Positions 1 through 8,788 of a DNA stretch of 64,000 nucleotides are shown here, in pieces (position 1 is the stretch's first letter; each line of letters begins with the position of its first letter). The notes beneath the pieces are model-generated. The model had not been told where the DNA came from. It saw nothing but the letters and a program-made list of their open reading frames with translations, and searched no databases. A program made the translations under genes and the position numbers. This stretch comes from Steinernema hermaphroditum (taxonomy: Eukaryota > Nematoda > Chromadorea > Rhabditida > Steinernematidae), in the NCBI GenBank assembly GCA_030435675.1, contig CM059621.1, positions 7,440,001 through 7,504,000 on the forward strand. Direction: 5' to 3'.

Positions 1-272
1 GCGGCGCGAGTGGAAGAGGACGTACTCTACGCCAAGTTACGGTAAGTACGAGGCGCCAACTGCTTCATGACACATCCATTTCTAGGCGTGATTTGGGGAA
101 GTCAGTCTTAGAGACGCTGAAGTCGTGCGAGAAGCTGCGCGGCAGCAGCGACTTCATCGTCGTCGACGAATCGACGCTGTGCTCCTTCTGTGGGGGTGCC
201 GTCGGCAACGAAACCATCGTGAGACATCCGCAAACGAATTCCATCTACCACCAAGCGTGCGACAATCGTTAG
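1..272 (+). CDS. Vps39/TGFBRAP1-like protein, C-terminal end (partial)
   Basis: Two exons are visible (1-41 and 86-272) joined in phase across a 44-nt GT-AG intron; the gene continues off the left edge. The visible 75 residues end with a paired-cysteine segment (CSFCGGAVGN then YHQAC, with RHP in between). This resembles the zinc-binding C-terminus of Vps39 and TGFBRAP1/Vps3, the HOPS/CORVET tethering subunits that act at endosomes and lysosomes. The family call rests on this short tail only; another RING-like C-terminus is possible. The gene reality is well supported by the splice signals and the stop at 270-272. Confidence 0.5.
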   Translation, partial: GASGRGRTLRQVTVSTRRQLLHDTSISRRDLGKSVLETLKSCEKLRGSSDFIVVDESTLCSFCGGAVGNETIVRHPQTNSIYHQACDNR

Positions 273-412
273 ATCGCAACGGGTATCAACATGTACATAT
301 GTAATAGCGGTTTTCAAGTGAAACAATGAAGACACACATATCATATTTATTGGTACACAGAACACAATATACACAATATACAGAACAGGATAGATGGCGA
401 TCGCCTGGAGAG

Positions 413-994
413 CTACCTTCGAGACGAAAGTCTGCGGGAACGACGCAAGGTCGACGAACGGCGCTTCATGAATCGGCCAAGGCGGTCACGCGGAGGAAGA
501 CGGCGTCGGACAGAGCGGCGTTTCTTGACAACGCGCTTCTTCTGGGTACGAGACGAGCGACGCTTCATGAATCGGCCAAGGCGGTCACGCGGAGGAAGAC
601 GGCGGCGCACGGAAGAGCGACGCTTCGAGTAGGCGCTCTTTGAACGGGACCTGCGGCTCTTGGAACGCGTGGAACGGGTGCTCCGGGCAAGGCTTCGGCT
701 ACGGGATACGGAGCGACGCTTCACGGAGGCACTGCGACGGCGAGAGACGGAGCGGCGAGCCTTCGGAGGTGCGCTCTTCGCGCGCATGGAGCGAGTCCTC
801 GAAGCAGAGCTGCGACTACGGGAGCGGCGTTTCACGGCGACAGTGCGGAGACGAGAGACGGAACGGCGAGTCTTCGGAGCTGCGCTCTTGGCACGGGAGC
901 TTGAACGAGCGGAGCTTCTCGTCCGAGAGCTGGAGCGAGATGAGCGGGTGCTTCGGCGACTATGAGAGCAGGAGCGAGAACTGCAGCCAGCCAT
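413..994 (-). CDS. Protamine-like RS/KR-rich sperm chromatin protein
   Basis: A single-exon ORF of 193 residues from the ATG at 994 (sequence MAGCSSRSCS). It consists almost entirely of Arg, Ser, Lys and Ala in SRS, RRS and KSAPPKARR blocks, and ends with two copies of a phrase containing RLPPRDRLGRFMKRR. The composition is like the nematode sperm-chromatin-enriched SPCH proteins and protamines, which pack DNA in sperm nuclei; an SR-type splicing factor is less likely because there is no RRM. The two C-terminal phrases come from a perfect 44-bp duplication (462-505 and 561-604). A TATA-like stretch (CTTTTAAAAG region near 1050-1060) lies about 60 bp upstream. An in-frame ATG at 1072 would add 26 residues, but that extension is not basic, so I prefer 994. 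The function is inferred from composition. Confidence 0.7.
   Translation of the reverse strand: MAGCSSRSCSHSRRSTRSSRSSSRTRSSARSSSRAKSAAPKTRRSVSRLRTVAVKRRSRSRSSASRTRSMRAKSAPPKARRSVSRRRSASVKRRSVSRSRSLARSTRSTRSKSRRSRSKSAYSKRRSSVRRRLPPRDRLGRFMKRRSSRTQKKRVVKKRRSVRRRLPPRDRLGRFMKRRSSTLRRSRRLSSRR
462..604. repeat. Perfect 44-bp direct repeat inside the protamine-like gene
   Basis: The block beginning CGCTTCATGAATCGGCC and ending GAAGACGGCG occurs at 462-505 and again at 561-604 without mismatch. It encodes the duplicated RDRLGRFMKRR phrase. The absence of synonymous differences points to a recent duplication or to gene conversion. Confidence 0.9.
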
Positions 995-1158
995 CAGGTT
1001 AGTTGTCAGTTGGAAGTCAGTGGTAATGATTACTGGCCAGTTTGTTCCCCTTTTAAAGACCCATTCAGACACTGTCTGAGTCTGTCTCTCTGTCTACATC
1101 GCTTCGTTCCTGTCTAGTCGCTGTCCATTTGTGTCTTCTGTGATCCTCCGTGTGGTCG

Positions 1159-1971
1159 ATGGTGCGATGTCAATACCGACTGGCGATCGGCCTCTTCACC
1201 TCAGCCATGAGTGTTGTCCTTTTCGCGCTTCTTGAGCATCTGAACCACTTTTCCAATCACTGCGGCCGCCGTGCCTCCTCGGATAATTCGCGCAATGCAT
1301 GTTTTACTTCTCGCTTCGTAACACTTGCAGGCTCAGTTTCAGGGTGCAAATCTCTTCATCTGCCACAGTCCGCCGACAACGCAGAGCTCCGGATTCCTCC
1401 TCATATTCGTCGATCTCCTCTGGACCTGCCTCACATCGCTTCCGACAGGACTCGTTATCGTCGTTCTTCAGGTAATAGAGGCCGTTCTGGAGATCCGCAA
1501 GAAGAAGCACCCAACACTCTTCGTACGGGCGCTTGCCTTCATTGTCCATCTCGCCATCGCCATCGGGCTGGCACTCTCCCACCAGAAGCCATCGGACGGC
1601 CTTCAGACAGCTCCTTCTGGGTGGTCGCTTTTGACGTGGACATTCTTCGTCGCCGCCGCCATCTGTATTCTTCATCTGCTCATGTTCGCGCTCCTCTGGA
1701 AGCCGAAAAAGGTTTGAAACATTCGAATATTTACATAACGTACCACTTCCAGAAGCAGGAACTTCGAGTGCGGACGATGCCCATGGGACGCGTTCTACCC
1801 CGCCCCTTCGACCCAACGCACTACCAGCCACTTGCAACAGAACCACAGTCGGGGGAGGAAATGAAAGCGACGAAAGGCGACAATATACAAGACAGCCTCG
1901 GTGAGGAAGTGTCAACGCCCAAAGACCCATCGGACGTGTTCTATGAAACTGACGAGGATTCATTTGCTTGA
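1159..1971 (+). CDS. Four-helix membrane protein, unknown
   Basis: Exon 3 (1753-1971) joins exon 2 in phase across a 41-nt intron (1712-1752). Exon 2 begins at 1331 or 1343 and runs to 1711. Exon 1 contains the ATG at 1159 and one hydrophobic helix (LAIGLFTSAMSVVLFALL), but its 3' end is uncertain: no GT donor in the right phase is obvious and a GC donor near 1298 is possible. The product has about four hydrophobic segments, three of them in exon 2 (for example WTFFVAAAICILHLLMFALL), a short KPKK stop-transfer signal and a hydrophilic acidic C-terminal tail of about 70 residues. I do not recognise the family; it has the look of a small nematode tetraspan protein. Confidence 0.6.
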   Translation: MVRCQYRLAIGLFTSAMSVVLFALLEHLNHFSNHCGRRASSDNSRNACFTSRFVTLAGSVSGCKSLHLPQSADNAELRIPPHIRRSPLDLPHIASDRTRYRRSSGNRGRSGDPQEEAPNTLRTGACLHCPSRHRHRAGTLPPEAIGRPSDSSFWVVAFDVDILRRRRHLYSSSAHVRAPLEAEKGLKHSNIYITYHFQKQELRVRTMPMGRVLPRPFDPTHYQPLATEPQSGEEMKATKGDNIQDSLGEEVSTPKDPSDVFYETDEDSFA

Positions 1972-2115
1972 TTCCACCACCGCTCATGCAAAAAGATAAA
2001 TGATACCCCAAGCCTTACCTTCTCTGACTTTGCTTCAAACTATACGTTAACTGTGTGAAATAATATTAATCGCTGTTCAAGCACAACCCAGACTATAAAC
2101 AACTTCCCTCAATAT

Positions 2116-3158
2116 TTACATACGTACAACAATCGTTTTCGCCGCCAAATCGTAGCACGTCCGATTGAACTGGAACAGGTACAGCACAGTGCTTATGGGG
2201 AAGAAGAAGTTCATGACCAGATTCTTCAACAGGGATCTGACAAACGAGCTGAAAGAACGTGTATGAAGAGATCAAAATACAAAGTTTTACTTGACTATGG
2301 GGACAGCTCGGTTATTAACTACCGTCACCTGCACAGATTCTGGATTGCCCGGGATAGCTTCCACATGAGAACAGCTGATGACACGAACACGGCAGAAATA
2401 TTTCCCGGGTGTCGTTCCCAGTGGCCCACCCAGTCCATAAGAGATGAAAAGGGCCTGAAAGCATAACTCTGTAGCTATGCTCTATCCGAACCTTGTCGCA
2501 CTTCAATTACACTCGTAATAAGCTTGCATAAGATCTCCATGGGGAAAAGTCCTTGCGTGATGTCGATAAGGGACTGCAGGTCGGCTTCAGCGTCAAGAAT
2601 ACGGTCGTACGATTCAATGTCACTAAAGCAGGCACTACAGTTCGAATGAGAAAAGGCGAAACGAACATGTATCCTCCCATCTCCAGTAGATAAACGACAA
2701 GCAGCTTGACCAAGAAGACAAGGACGCAGTCGATACATTCGGCGGCGATTCGTCTTGTGAACGGCGCAATTTCATGCTGTTCTGATATGGTTGTCGTCGG
2801 CGCGCCCCCGTTCGTTCTGGTTGTGACACGGATCGTAAAACGACTGCCCGGCATCCCTTGGGGTCGGGTGATGTTGATGCCGCCAGATTCGTTGATGTTC
2901 ACGTTCAGCTGCGGCCCTGGCACACCTAATCCCGTCATTCGCGTCTGAAAGCAGGCTACTCTTGCCTGTTGGGCCATCGTCCACATCTGCGCGGCAAACA
3001 TCCAGTTGCGCACCTGAGTAAAAACACGATTCATAAGAGAGGGAAGGATCAGTCACCTCTTCGACGTAGGCTTGTGCGGAGCCATAGTCTTTCTTGTGCT
3101 TCGAATCAATCGAATCCAACGCCGTCGGCGTCTCTTGATTCTGCGTTATATTAGTCAT
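2116..3158 (-). CDS. FAM8A1-like RDD-domain membrane protein
   Basis: Five exons on the minus strand: 3158-3057, 3013-2667, 2622-2502, 2454-2291 and 2248-2116. All joins keep frame and give 288 residues. The N-terminal third carries an aromatic segment (NWMFAAQMWTMAQQ) seen in FAM8A1. It is followed by an RDD domain with three membrane segments: RRIAAECIDCVLVFLVKLL, then ILDAEADLQ..LFPMEILCKL, then GGPLGTTPGKYF, and finally NFFFPISTVLYLFQFNRT..DLAAKTIVV. FAM8A1 is a cofactor of the HRD1 ER-associated degradation complex in animals, so an ER-membrane role is expected. A TTTCAG acceptor 4 nt before the ATG (around 3163) suggests spliced-leader addition. I judge the family call firm; the function is by homology. 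Confidence 0.85.
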
Positions 3159-3755
3159 CAGTCTGAAATGAAACATAGCAGCAATATGCAGTCGAGAGAA
3201 ACAAGTAGTACGGCGACAAAGCAGAACTCTTCAGAAACATTCGAGCACTCGATAAGAAACAATAGAAATGCGTTCGACACGTTGACAACCGGCTGGTGGC
3301 GAGCACAATTACATTTGAACGTCAGATATTTACTAACGCTCCGTTAAGGCCCATTTATACTCTGCACGACACAAAACGCCCTTTTTGGTGTCGCTTAGCT
3401 TGTCTACGTGTGACTATTTAAGCAAAACCGAATAAAACTGCACAGTCATGATGCCTTCGGATCGGGCTATCAAACCATCATCAGAAAAAAAATTTTGGAA
3501 CATGCCATGTAGGTTAAGTTAACTATCGCTTAGCTTCAAGTTGACTGTCGCGCAGCTGTGTCGCGTAGCTGCGCGACAGTCAACTTGAAGCTAAGCGATA
3601 GTTAACTTTAATGGCGTGGAGAAGCAAGGACTGGGTTTGCCGCATCCCAGACTGCCAGGATGCAGATAAAATGAACATTTACTCTATAATTATACGTAAC
3701 AGAACAACAAATAAGTTGCAACACAAAACAGATTACATTAACGTAGCAGAAAAAT
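3159..3755. other. Spacer with a large perfect foldback
   Basis: No gene is seen between FAM8A1 and TRAP-beta. The stretch is AT-rich and holds the 42-bp inverted repeat listed separately. Short ORFs here do not resemble proteins. Confidence 0.6.
3516..3608. repeat. Perfect 42-bp inverted repeat with 9-nt loop
   Basis: Left arm 3516-3557 (starts AAGTTAACTATCGCTTAGC) and right arm 3567-3608 are exact reverse complements; the 9-nt loop is GTGTCGCGT. Outside the arms, GCCAT (about 3504) and ATGGC (about 3613) extend the symmetry imperfectly. It could form a long hairpin or cruciform and looks like a small foldback or MITE-type element. No coding potential. Confidence 0.95.
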
Positions 3756-4369
3756 TCAGCAGTATCGCACAGTGAGCGAGTAATGTATGCGCTTAAGAAT
3801 TCCGAAAATAATCACATTGGAGACGCCGAAGACAATCCAGTACGGCTTAACACTACGGCTAGCACGCTCGACAAAACCTGAAACAGTAAGTTAATAGCAA
3901 ACCAAATAAGCCAAAATTACCAATATTGTCGAACGATGGGAGGCAAATGTGCGTTTTGCCATTGTACGTATACTGGACTTCAAAGGGAACGTTGTCAATG
4001 GGTCCTTTGGTATTTTCATTGGGACGAACAACAATATCATGGGTAACATTCATTCCGGGTTCCAGCTTCCCCCACTTTGCATCTCGGCTGCCATTGACGA
4101 GATTGAACTTTTCATCAACGAAAGAATACGAGTCCTTCAAAACTACATTGTGTGCGGTCTTCTCTCCTTGATTACTGATGAAGTATCTGATGACATGGTC
4201 CTCGCCCGCCTTCATCTTCTTAGACACACTCGTCCTGTGTGCCAGTAGAAAAGGCTAAGAGGGAAGGGCTGTGATTATCTAAGACTAACCGATGACTAAC
4301 CGATGCATTTTTGTCATCAATCACTCCCCATGCCACGGCGGAGAAAATTAGGAGGAGGAGGAACTTCAT
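3756..4369 (-). CDS. Translocon-associated protein subunit beta (SSR2/TRAP-beta)
   Basis: Three exons: 4369-4301, 4254-3921 and 3877-3756, giving 174 residues against about 180 in animals. The order is a signal peptide (MKFLLLLIFSAVAWG), a luminal beta-sandwich domain (HVIRYFISNQGEKTAHNVV, then WGKLEPGMNVTHDIVVRP with a likely glycosylated NVT), one membrane helix (PYWIVFGVSNVIIFGIL) and a short cytoplasmic tail. TRAP sits beside the Sec61 channel and assists import of some secretory proteins into the ER. A CTTTTTTTCAG acceptor about 18 nt before the ATG suggests trans-splicing. The gene lies 139 bp downstream of the SSP gene on the same strand, so the two could share a transcript. Confidence 0.9.
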
Positions 4370-4508
4370 CTCCACCGGTAAATCTGAAAAAAAGCCAGTA
4401 GAAAATAAAAGTGAATACAAAATCTCTCGCACAATGTTTCTGCCACACGATCTACAATACGAACACGGCACGAACACCACCTTTATTACTCGATCGGCTT
4501 CTTTTCCA

Positions 4509-4885
4509 TTAAGCGCTCTGGATAGGAATCGTGATCTGATTCAGAGATCCACCGGCCTTAAAAGAAGCTTGAGCGTCGGTGGCGTCAGCGAGGACTTCGG
4601 CGAACTGAATGACGAACTTGTCCTCCTTGGGAGCACCAGGAAGGCGAGTAATCTGGAACGGCGAGGCAGCTTCTGCTAATTGATGTTATGTTAAAAGCCG
4701 TAATATTTCGCTTGCTTATTACCGGCTTCAACAAAACCATACACCGGTTTAACACGGAAGTCGTTGTTGTTTGACGACTTCACCTTGAAGGCCAAGCGAG
4801 TCGCTCCAGAATTCACGAGCTGGTGGTTGGAGGTTCCCCCGGCGGCAGGAATCTGAGCAGCGGGCGGGTCAGCAATTAGAGCCAT
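4509..4885 (-). CDS. SSP family MSP-like sperm protein
   Basis: Two exons (4885-4723 and 4675-4509) joined across a 47-nt intron give 109 residues, the usual size of the nematode sperm-specific family class P. It starts MALIADPPAAQIPAAGGTS and has the MSP-type immunoglobulin fold signature: FKVKSSNNNDFRVKPVYGFV, then ITRLPGAPKEDKFVIQF. These small relatives of major sperm protein accumulate in sperm, where MSP filaments drive crawling. The whole protein is one MSP-type domain without a signal peptide. The upstream leader has no obvious TATA box. The family call is strong; whether it polymerises is unknown. Confidence 0.9.
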
Positions 4886-4946
4886 CGGTTGGTTGGTTAA
4901 GTGCAGACTGAAGAGACTGTAGACAGTCGCTCCTTTTATGCTCTTG

Positions 4947-5171
4947 TTATAGACAGTTTGGAAATTTGCAGACAACCGTTTGTATATTGTTGGCCGGTCC
5001 CAGCACGATGTCATGAGACAGTGAGTTGAAAGTGCACCGATTGGTAATTCCCGTTTCGCGCAACATTTTTAAGGCGGCGATGCTTTTGTCCTTTGGGTGC
5101 GTTCCCTCCTTGATAATGAAAACGGAGGATGGCGGCTTCTGTTTCCCTCGCCACTGGAAGTCACTTGCCAT
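4947..5171 (-). CDS. Small conserved-looking ORF, unknown
   Basis: A continuous 74-residue ORF starting MASDFQWRGKQKPPSSVFII, on the minus strand 61 bp upstream of the SSP gene. It has ordinary codon use and no low-complexity sequence, signal peptide or membrane segment. It contains KDKSIAALKMLRETGITNR and ends FPNCL. I do not recognise it. It might be the upstream cistron of a unit with the SSP gene, or one exon of a larger gene whose other exons I cannot see. Confidence 0.35.
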   Translation of the reverse strand: MASDFQWRGKQKPPSSVFIIKEGTHPKDKSIAALKMLRETGITNRCTFNSLSHDIVLGPANNIQTVVCKFPNCL

Positions 5172-5365
5172 GGTTGTGAAGATTTTTCGAAAGTGCCAGA
5201 CTTCCTTTTCACATCGGAGAGATAGAATTGGGTCTCGCTGCCAGTCGCCATATTACAGCGCGTTTTTGTGGCGTTCGTGAAAGCGCGCGGACATCGTTCG
5301 TCGAGCGCGTCGTGCCTTTCGCGCTACATAAGTGATAGATAACTATTTTAGAGTCAATCTCAGTC

Positions 5366-6055
5366 ATGGCAGCGCGCGTCAACGTCACTGAGGTTAACGT
5401 CCTTAACAATCCTTGCAAATTCACCGACGGATTCAAACTCGAGATCACCTTTGAAGTCCTGGAAGATCTGAGCGGAGGTGACCAATGGGTTAATGAATAG
5501 CTCACTCAATTTTTTATTCAGAGCTGGAATGGGAGTTGATTTACGTCGGTTCTCCTGAGACCGACGCCATGGATCAGCTCCTTGATACTGCCGTTATCGA
5601 GTCCATTCGCGCTGGCCGTCACAAGTTCGTGTTTGATGCTGACGCCCCGGAAATTGCAAAGCTGTCAAAAGATCACATTGTCGGAGTCACGGTCTTGCTT
5701 CTTATGTGCAAGTACAACAACCAGAATTTCCTGAAGGTCGGCTACTTCGTCGCCAACGAGTACGCAGATGAGGAGCTGCTTGCTGAGCCGCCTGCCGAAC
5801 CGATCATTGAAAAGGTATGCTGAATCTCGCAACGAATGTTGTACTCTGTTTCTTCAGCTCGTGCGTTCCGTCAAGACCGATGATGTCCGTGTCAGCTACA
5901 ACATGATCAAGTGGACGGAGGAAGACACCGTGGACGAAGAAATGGAGGAGGACAAGGAGAACGAGATGGTTGCGCATGTTGCTGGAGAAGACGCGAGTAA
6001 CTGCATCGCTGAGCAGGTTGCTTCTCTCGCTGTTAGCAGCCAGCCGAAAGCTTGA
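5366..6055 (+). CDS. Histone H3-H4 chaperone ASF1
   Basis: Three exons (5366-5477, 5522-5814, 5858-6055) give 200 residues. Residues 1 to about 155 form the immunoglobulin-like ASF1 core: MAARVNVTEVNVLNNPCKF, GRHKFVFDADAP, HIVGVTVLLLMC, FLKVGYFVANEY and DVRVSYNMIKW. The tail is acidic (TVDEEMEEDKENEM). ASF1 binds the H3-H4 dimer and hands it to CAF-1 or HIRA during nucleosome assembly; C. elegans has two paralogues (unc-85 and asfl-1) and I cannot say which this matches. An ATTTTAG acceptor 14 nt before the ATG suggests trans-splicing. The phases of both junctions are consistent. Confidence 0.92.
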
Positions 6056-6365
6056 ATATATTATGTACTTTGGTCATTATTTGTGCATTGTTGCCATGTA
6101 CAGTGCTCTGGTAAAACTTTTACTATTATGCTCTGCGATTGGTTCTTTGTACTGGTTTCCCTCAATTCCTCATGCTTGACTTGGAGCACTCAGCTGCGAA
6201 GCTTAGCTCTGGTCGCAGCGTAGAATGTTTCACCGATAATGATGCGTTTCTGCATCGAAGCATCACCGATAGACGCATCGGCGCATAAATGAAGCAATGC
6301 CTTCGCCTCGTATGCAGCATATATGCTGGAAATGAGCACTGGAAGCTCACCTTTTCACGTTTGGG
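6056..6365. other. Spacer between ASF1 and kinase A
   Basis: No gene, RNA or repeat stands out. It presumably holds the ASF1 3' UTR and the promoter of the intronless kinase. Confidence 0.5.
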
Positions 6366-7457
6366 ATGCAGAACACAAAGGAAGTACATGCCCCCTTCCT
6401 GCACTCTGTACGCGTGTTCGGCCAGAAGTTCGTCTTTCGCCAAGTTCTTGGGAAGGGAAGCTACGGTGTGGTGTGTCGGATGAAAAACGCCGAGGGTCAC
6501 GAAATCGCCGCGAAGATCACGATGAACCTGGATGCGAACATGCAGATCAGCAACTACCGGGAGACTGTTGTTCTCAGCCAGCTGCACCACCCCAACATCA
6601 TCGGATACCTGGGCGCCTACAACCTGAAGACGCACGGAGGCGCGCGCTGTGCAGTCATCCTTATGGAGTATGCGGCCGGCGGCTCGCTGGGGTCCCGGAT
6701 CCGGCGAGGACCCATCTCCGAGGAGGAGGCGCGCTGCTTCTTCGGGCAGATGACCCTCGGCGTCGCTCACATGCACTCAAAGAACATCGTGCACGGCGAC
6801 CTGAAGCCGGAGAACATCATCATCTGCGGAGAGCTGCTCAAGATAGCCGACTTCGGGCTCGCGCGTCACATCGAGCACGTGCAGGGCGCGGAGAAGAGGG
6901 CGCGCGACATGGGCACCCTCATCTTCAACTCGCCGCAGAAGTGCCTCGGCCCCTCGCTCGGCACCAAAGACGACGTCTGGGCGCTCGGCATCATGCTCTT
7001 CGTGATGCTTCTGAAAAGCTACCCCTGGAGGGAGGCGACACCCAACGACCCCGAGTTCGTGAAGTGGAGCCGCGGAGCCCCCAGCGTCTTTCGGAGGTTC
7101 CCCAGCGACGTCCAGGAGGCCTTCCACCTCTCCCTCCGGGTCGACGAAGCGAAGAGGGCGCCCGCCCGTGTTCTCCTGAAGGTGGGGTACTGTAGGCACT
7201 TCATGCCCGTCACCCGATCCGAACCAGCCATTAAAGATCACTTGCAACAGCTTAACCTAGTCGACTACTTCAGCCAGATGGCCCGCAGTCCCGCCCGCGT
7301 TTCTCGGTCGCGGAAGCGTCTCATCCCGGCCGTTCCTTTCCAGCAGTACGGTGCCCTGCCGATACCGCTTGGCCCTCACCCCTTCGACGCACAGGCCCAC
7401 ATGGCTCCGAAACGGGTCTGTCGCTCGCCTCCGAGGCTGCCCCAAATGATCAGCTAG
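6366..7457 (+). CDS. Divergent intronless protein kinase A (HGD motif)
   Basis: A single-exon ORF of 363 residues with a complete kinase fold. Glycine loop GKGSYGVV (about residue 30), lysine in AAKI, catalytic loop HGDLKPEN in place of HRDLKPEN, DFG present, and SPQ where APE is expected, followed by SLGTKDDVWALGIMLF. The catalytic Asp and the metal-binding Asn and Asp are kept, so activity is plausible, but the loop Arg is missing, so activation-loop phosphorylation would not be needed in the usual way. About 90 residues of Pro/Arg-rich tail follow. Lack of introns in a gene-rich nematode region suggests an old retrocopy; such kinases are often male-germline expressed. It is related to kinase B at 12106-12957. 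A poly(A) signal lies near 7514. Confidence 0.88.
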   Translation: MQNTKEVHAPFLHSVRVFGQKFVFRQVLGKGSYGVVCRMKNAEGHEIAAKITMNLDANMQISNYRETVVLSQLHHPNIIGYLGAYNLKTHGGARCAVILMEYAAGGSLGSRIRRGPISEEEARCFFGQMTLGVAHMHSKNIVHGDLKPENIIICGELLKIADFGLARHIEHVQGAEKRARDMGTLIFNSPQKCLGPSLGTKDDVWALGIMLFVMLLKSYPWREATPNDPEFVKWSRGAPSVFRRFPSDVQEAFHLSLRVDEAKRAPARVLLKVGYCRHFMPVTRSEPAIKDHLQQLNLVDYFSQMARSPARVSRSRKRLIPAVPFQQYGALPIPLGPHPFDAQAHMAPKRVCRSPPRLPQMIS

Positions 7458-7745
7458 TTCCTCTCGCCTTCCTTCCTTAGCGGTTCGTGTATTGTTGGCT
7501 TGATTTGTTTTAAATAAAATAAGATTTTTATGCTACTTACACTATTTTTGGACACTATTCAGCACTCGATTCCTACAGACCTTCGACACGTGTAGGCGTG
7601 AATGCGCCCACTCAGCCACGCTCTCTCAAAATTTCTTATCTTCAGATGGCTGAGAATAGCCATTCGCCAACTTTTCAGATGGAACTCATTAAATCGAAAC
7701 ACGCTTCCCCGGGGGTGTCGCTTCCCCTGATTCATTCGGTCGAAG

Positions 7746-8663
7746 ATGTTTCGCCAACTGCTGGCATCACTTCTCCTCTTCCGGAATGTCGCCTCCCTTT
7801 GTCCCACAGGTTCGACGTCCACACAACACACCCCATCCACCATCACCCTTTGCAGCCCTATCGGAGAAATGTTGTCGCGTCGGCGCTTACGACAAGAGTC
7901 GCTGCTTAATCCCCGAGAACATCCAAAAACTGAATCGATCTGAGGCCGAAACAGCCTGCAAGCAGTTCCCCAACGGACATTTAGCGAGGTCCAACCATGT
8001 CGATTTCACCCTACTACGCACGCGTAACCTCGTCATGGAGAGCGTCGGATACTTTCTCGACAGTGGCGCCCACTTCGGGGCCGACGTAGGTGACGAGGAA
8101 CGCTTCGTCTGTGAGTACGAGGAGCCCCAGAAGGTGGACTGCGACTGCGCGAAGAGATTCATCGTGAAGTCATTGACGAAGTCGCGCGCGAGATTCAACA
8201 TCCGAAGGAGCAAGAAGCCGAAGACGGTCCTCAAGACGATTTCGGTAACAACAGAAGCGCCAACGGTGGCGACCACTCTGTGTGTCCCTCGCTGGTCTGA
8301 GTGGTCCGAGTGGAGCCGATGCGACGGAAACTGTGGCGCTTGTCACATGAATAACAGAACGAGAACGTGCTTAACCAAAGGAACTTGCGATTGCAAGTAT
8401 GTTCCCTACCGTCCTCCACTAGTCACAAAGAAAACATAATATTTAGTGGCCCCACCATAGAAGAGGACTACTGCGGCATTATGGTGTGCCTCTATCCGAA
8501 GCAGCCCTGCTGTAAACCGCACAAAATGATGGTCATTCAGAAGCGCGCCGCGTGCGGTCCCCAGCCGAACGGAGTGGCGATCGCGAAGAGAGAATACCGT
8601 AAAGAGGACTCGAGGCGTACGGTCAGCCATGGCAAAAAGAAACAGCGAAAAGCACGTGGTTAA
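7746..8663 (+). CDS. Secreted C-type-lectin-like protein with TSP1 repeat
   Basis: Three exons (7746-7809, 7856-8396, 8447-8663) give 273 residues. A signal peptide (MFRQLLASLLLFRNVASLC) is followed by a shortened C-type-lectin-like domain (SEKCCRVGAYDKSRC; LNRSEAETACKQF; ESVGYFLDSGA; ERFVCEYEE), a basic linker, and a thrombospondin type 1 repeat (WSEWSEWSRCDGNCGAC). A cysteine-rich end follows (PKQPCCKPHKM) with a lysine/arginine-rich C-terminus. I see no membrane anchor. Nematodes have many CTLD proteins, used in cuticle, matrix and immune responses; which applies here is unknown. The usual lectin EPN/QPD sugar-binding motif is not evident, so carbohydrate binding is doubtful. Confidence 0.8.
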
Positions 8664-8788
8664 CTCCTAATGGGACAATAAACTTTTGCACTGGTGGACG
8701 AAGAATGTTTGGGAAAGGCACGAATCTTAGCGAAAAAAAGAAAACGAAATCCCTTCATTCATCTGTAAAGTCAAACGTACAATGACTA

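Noticed and set aside
4369..5171. TRAP-beta, SSP and the small ORF as one operon
   Set aside because: Spacing fits (139 and 61 bp), but sperm-specific and housekeeping expression conflict, so it is not listed as a finding.
6323..7195. 290-codon plus-strand ORF in a second frame, Arg/Pro-rich
   Set aside because: Overlaps kinase A in another frame; composition is that of a shifted frame and the kinase motifs are unambiguous.
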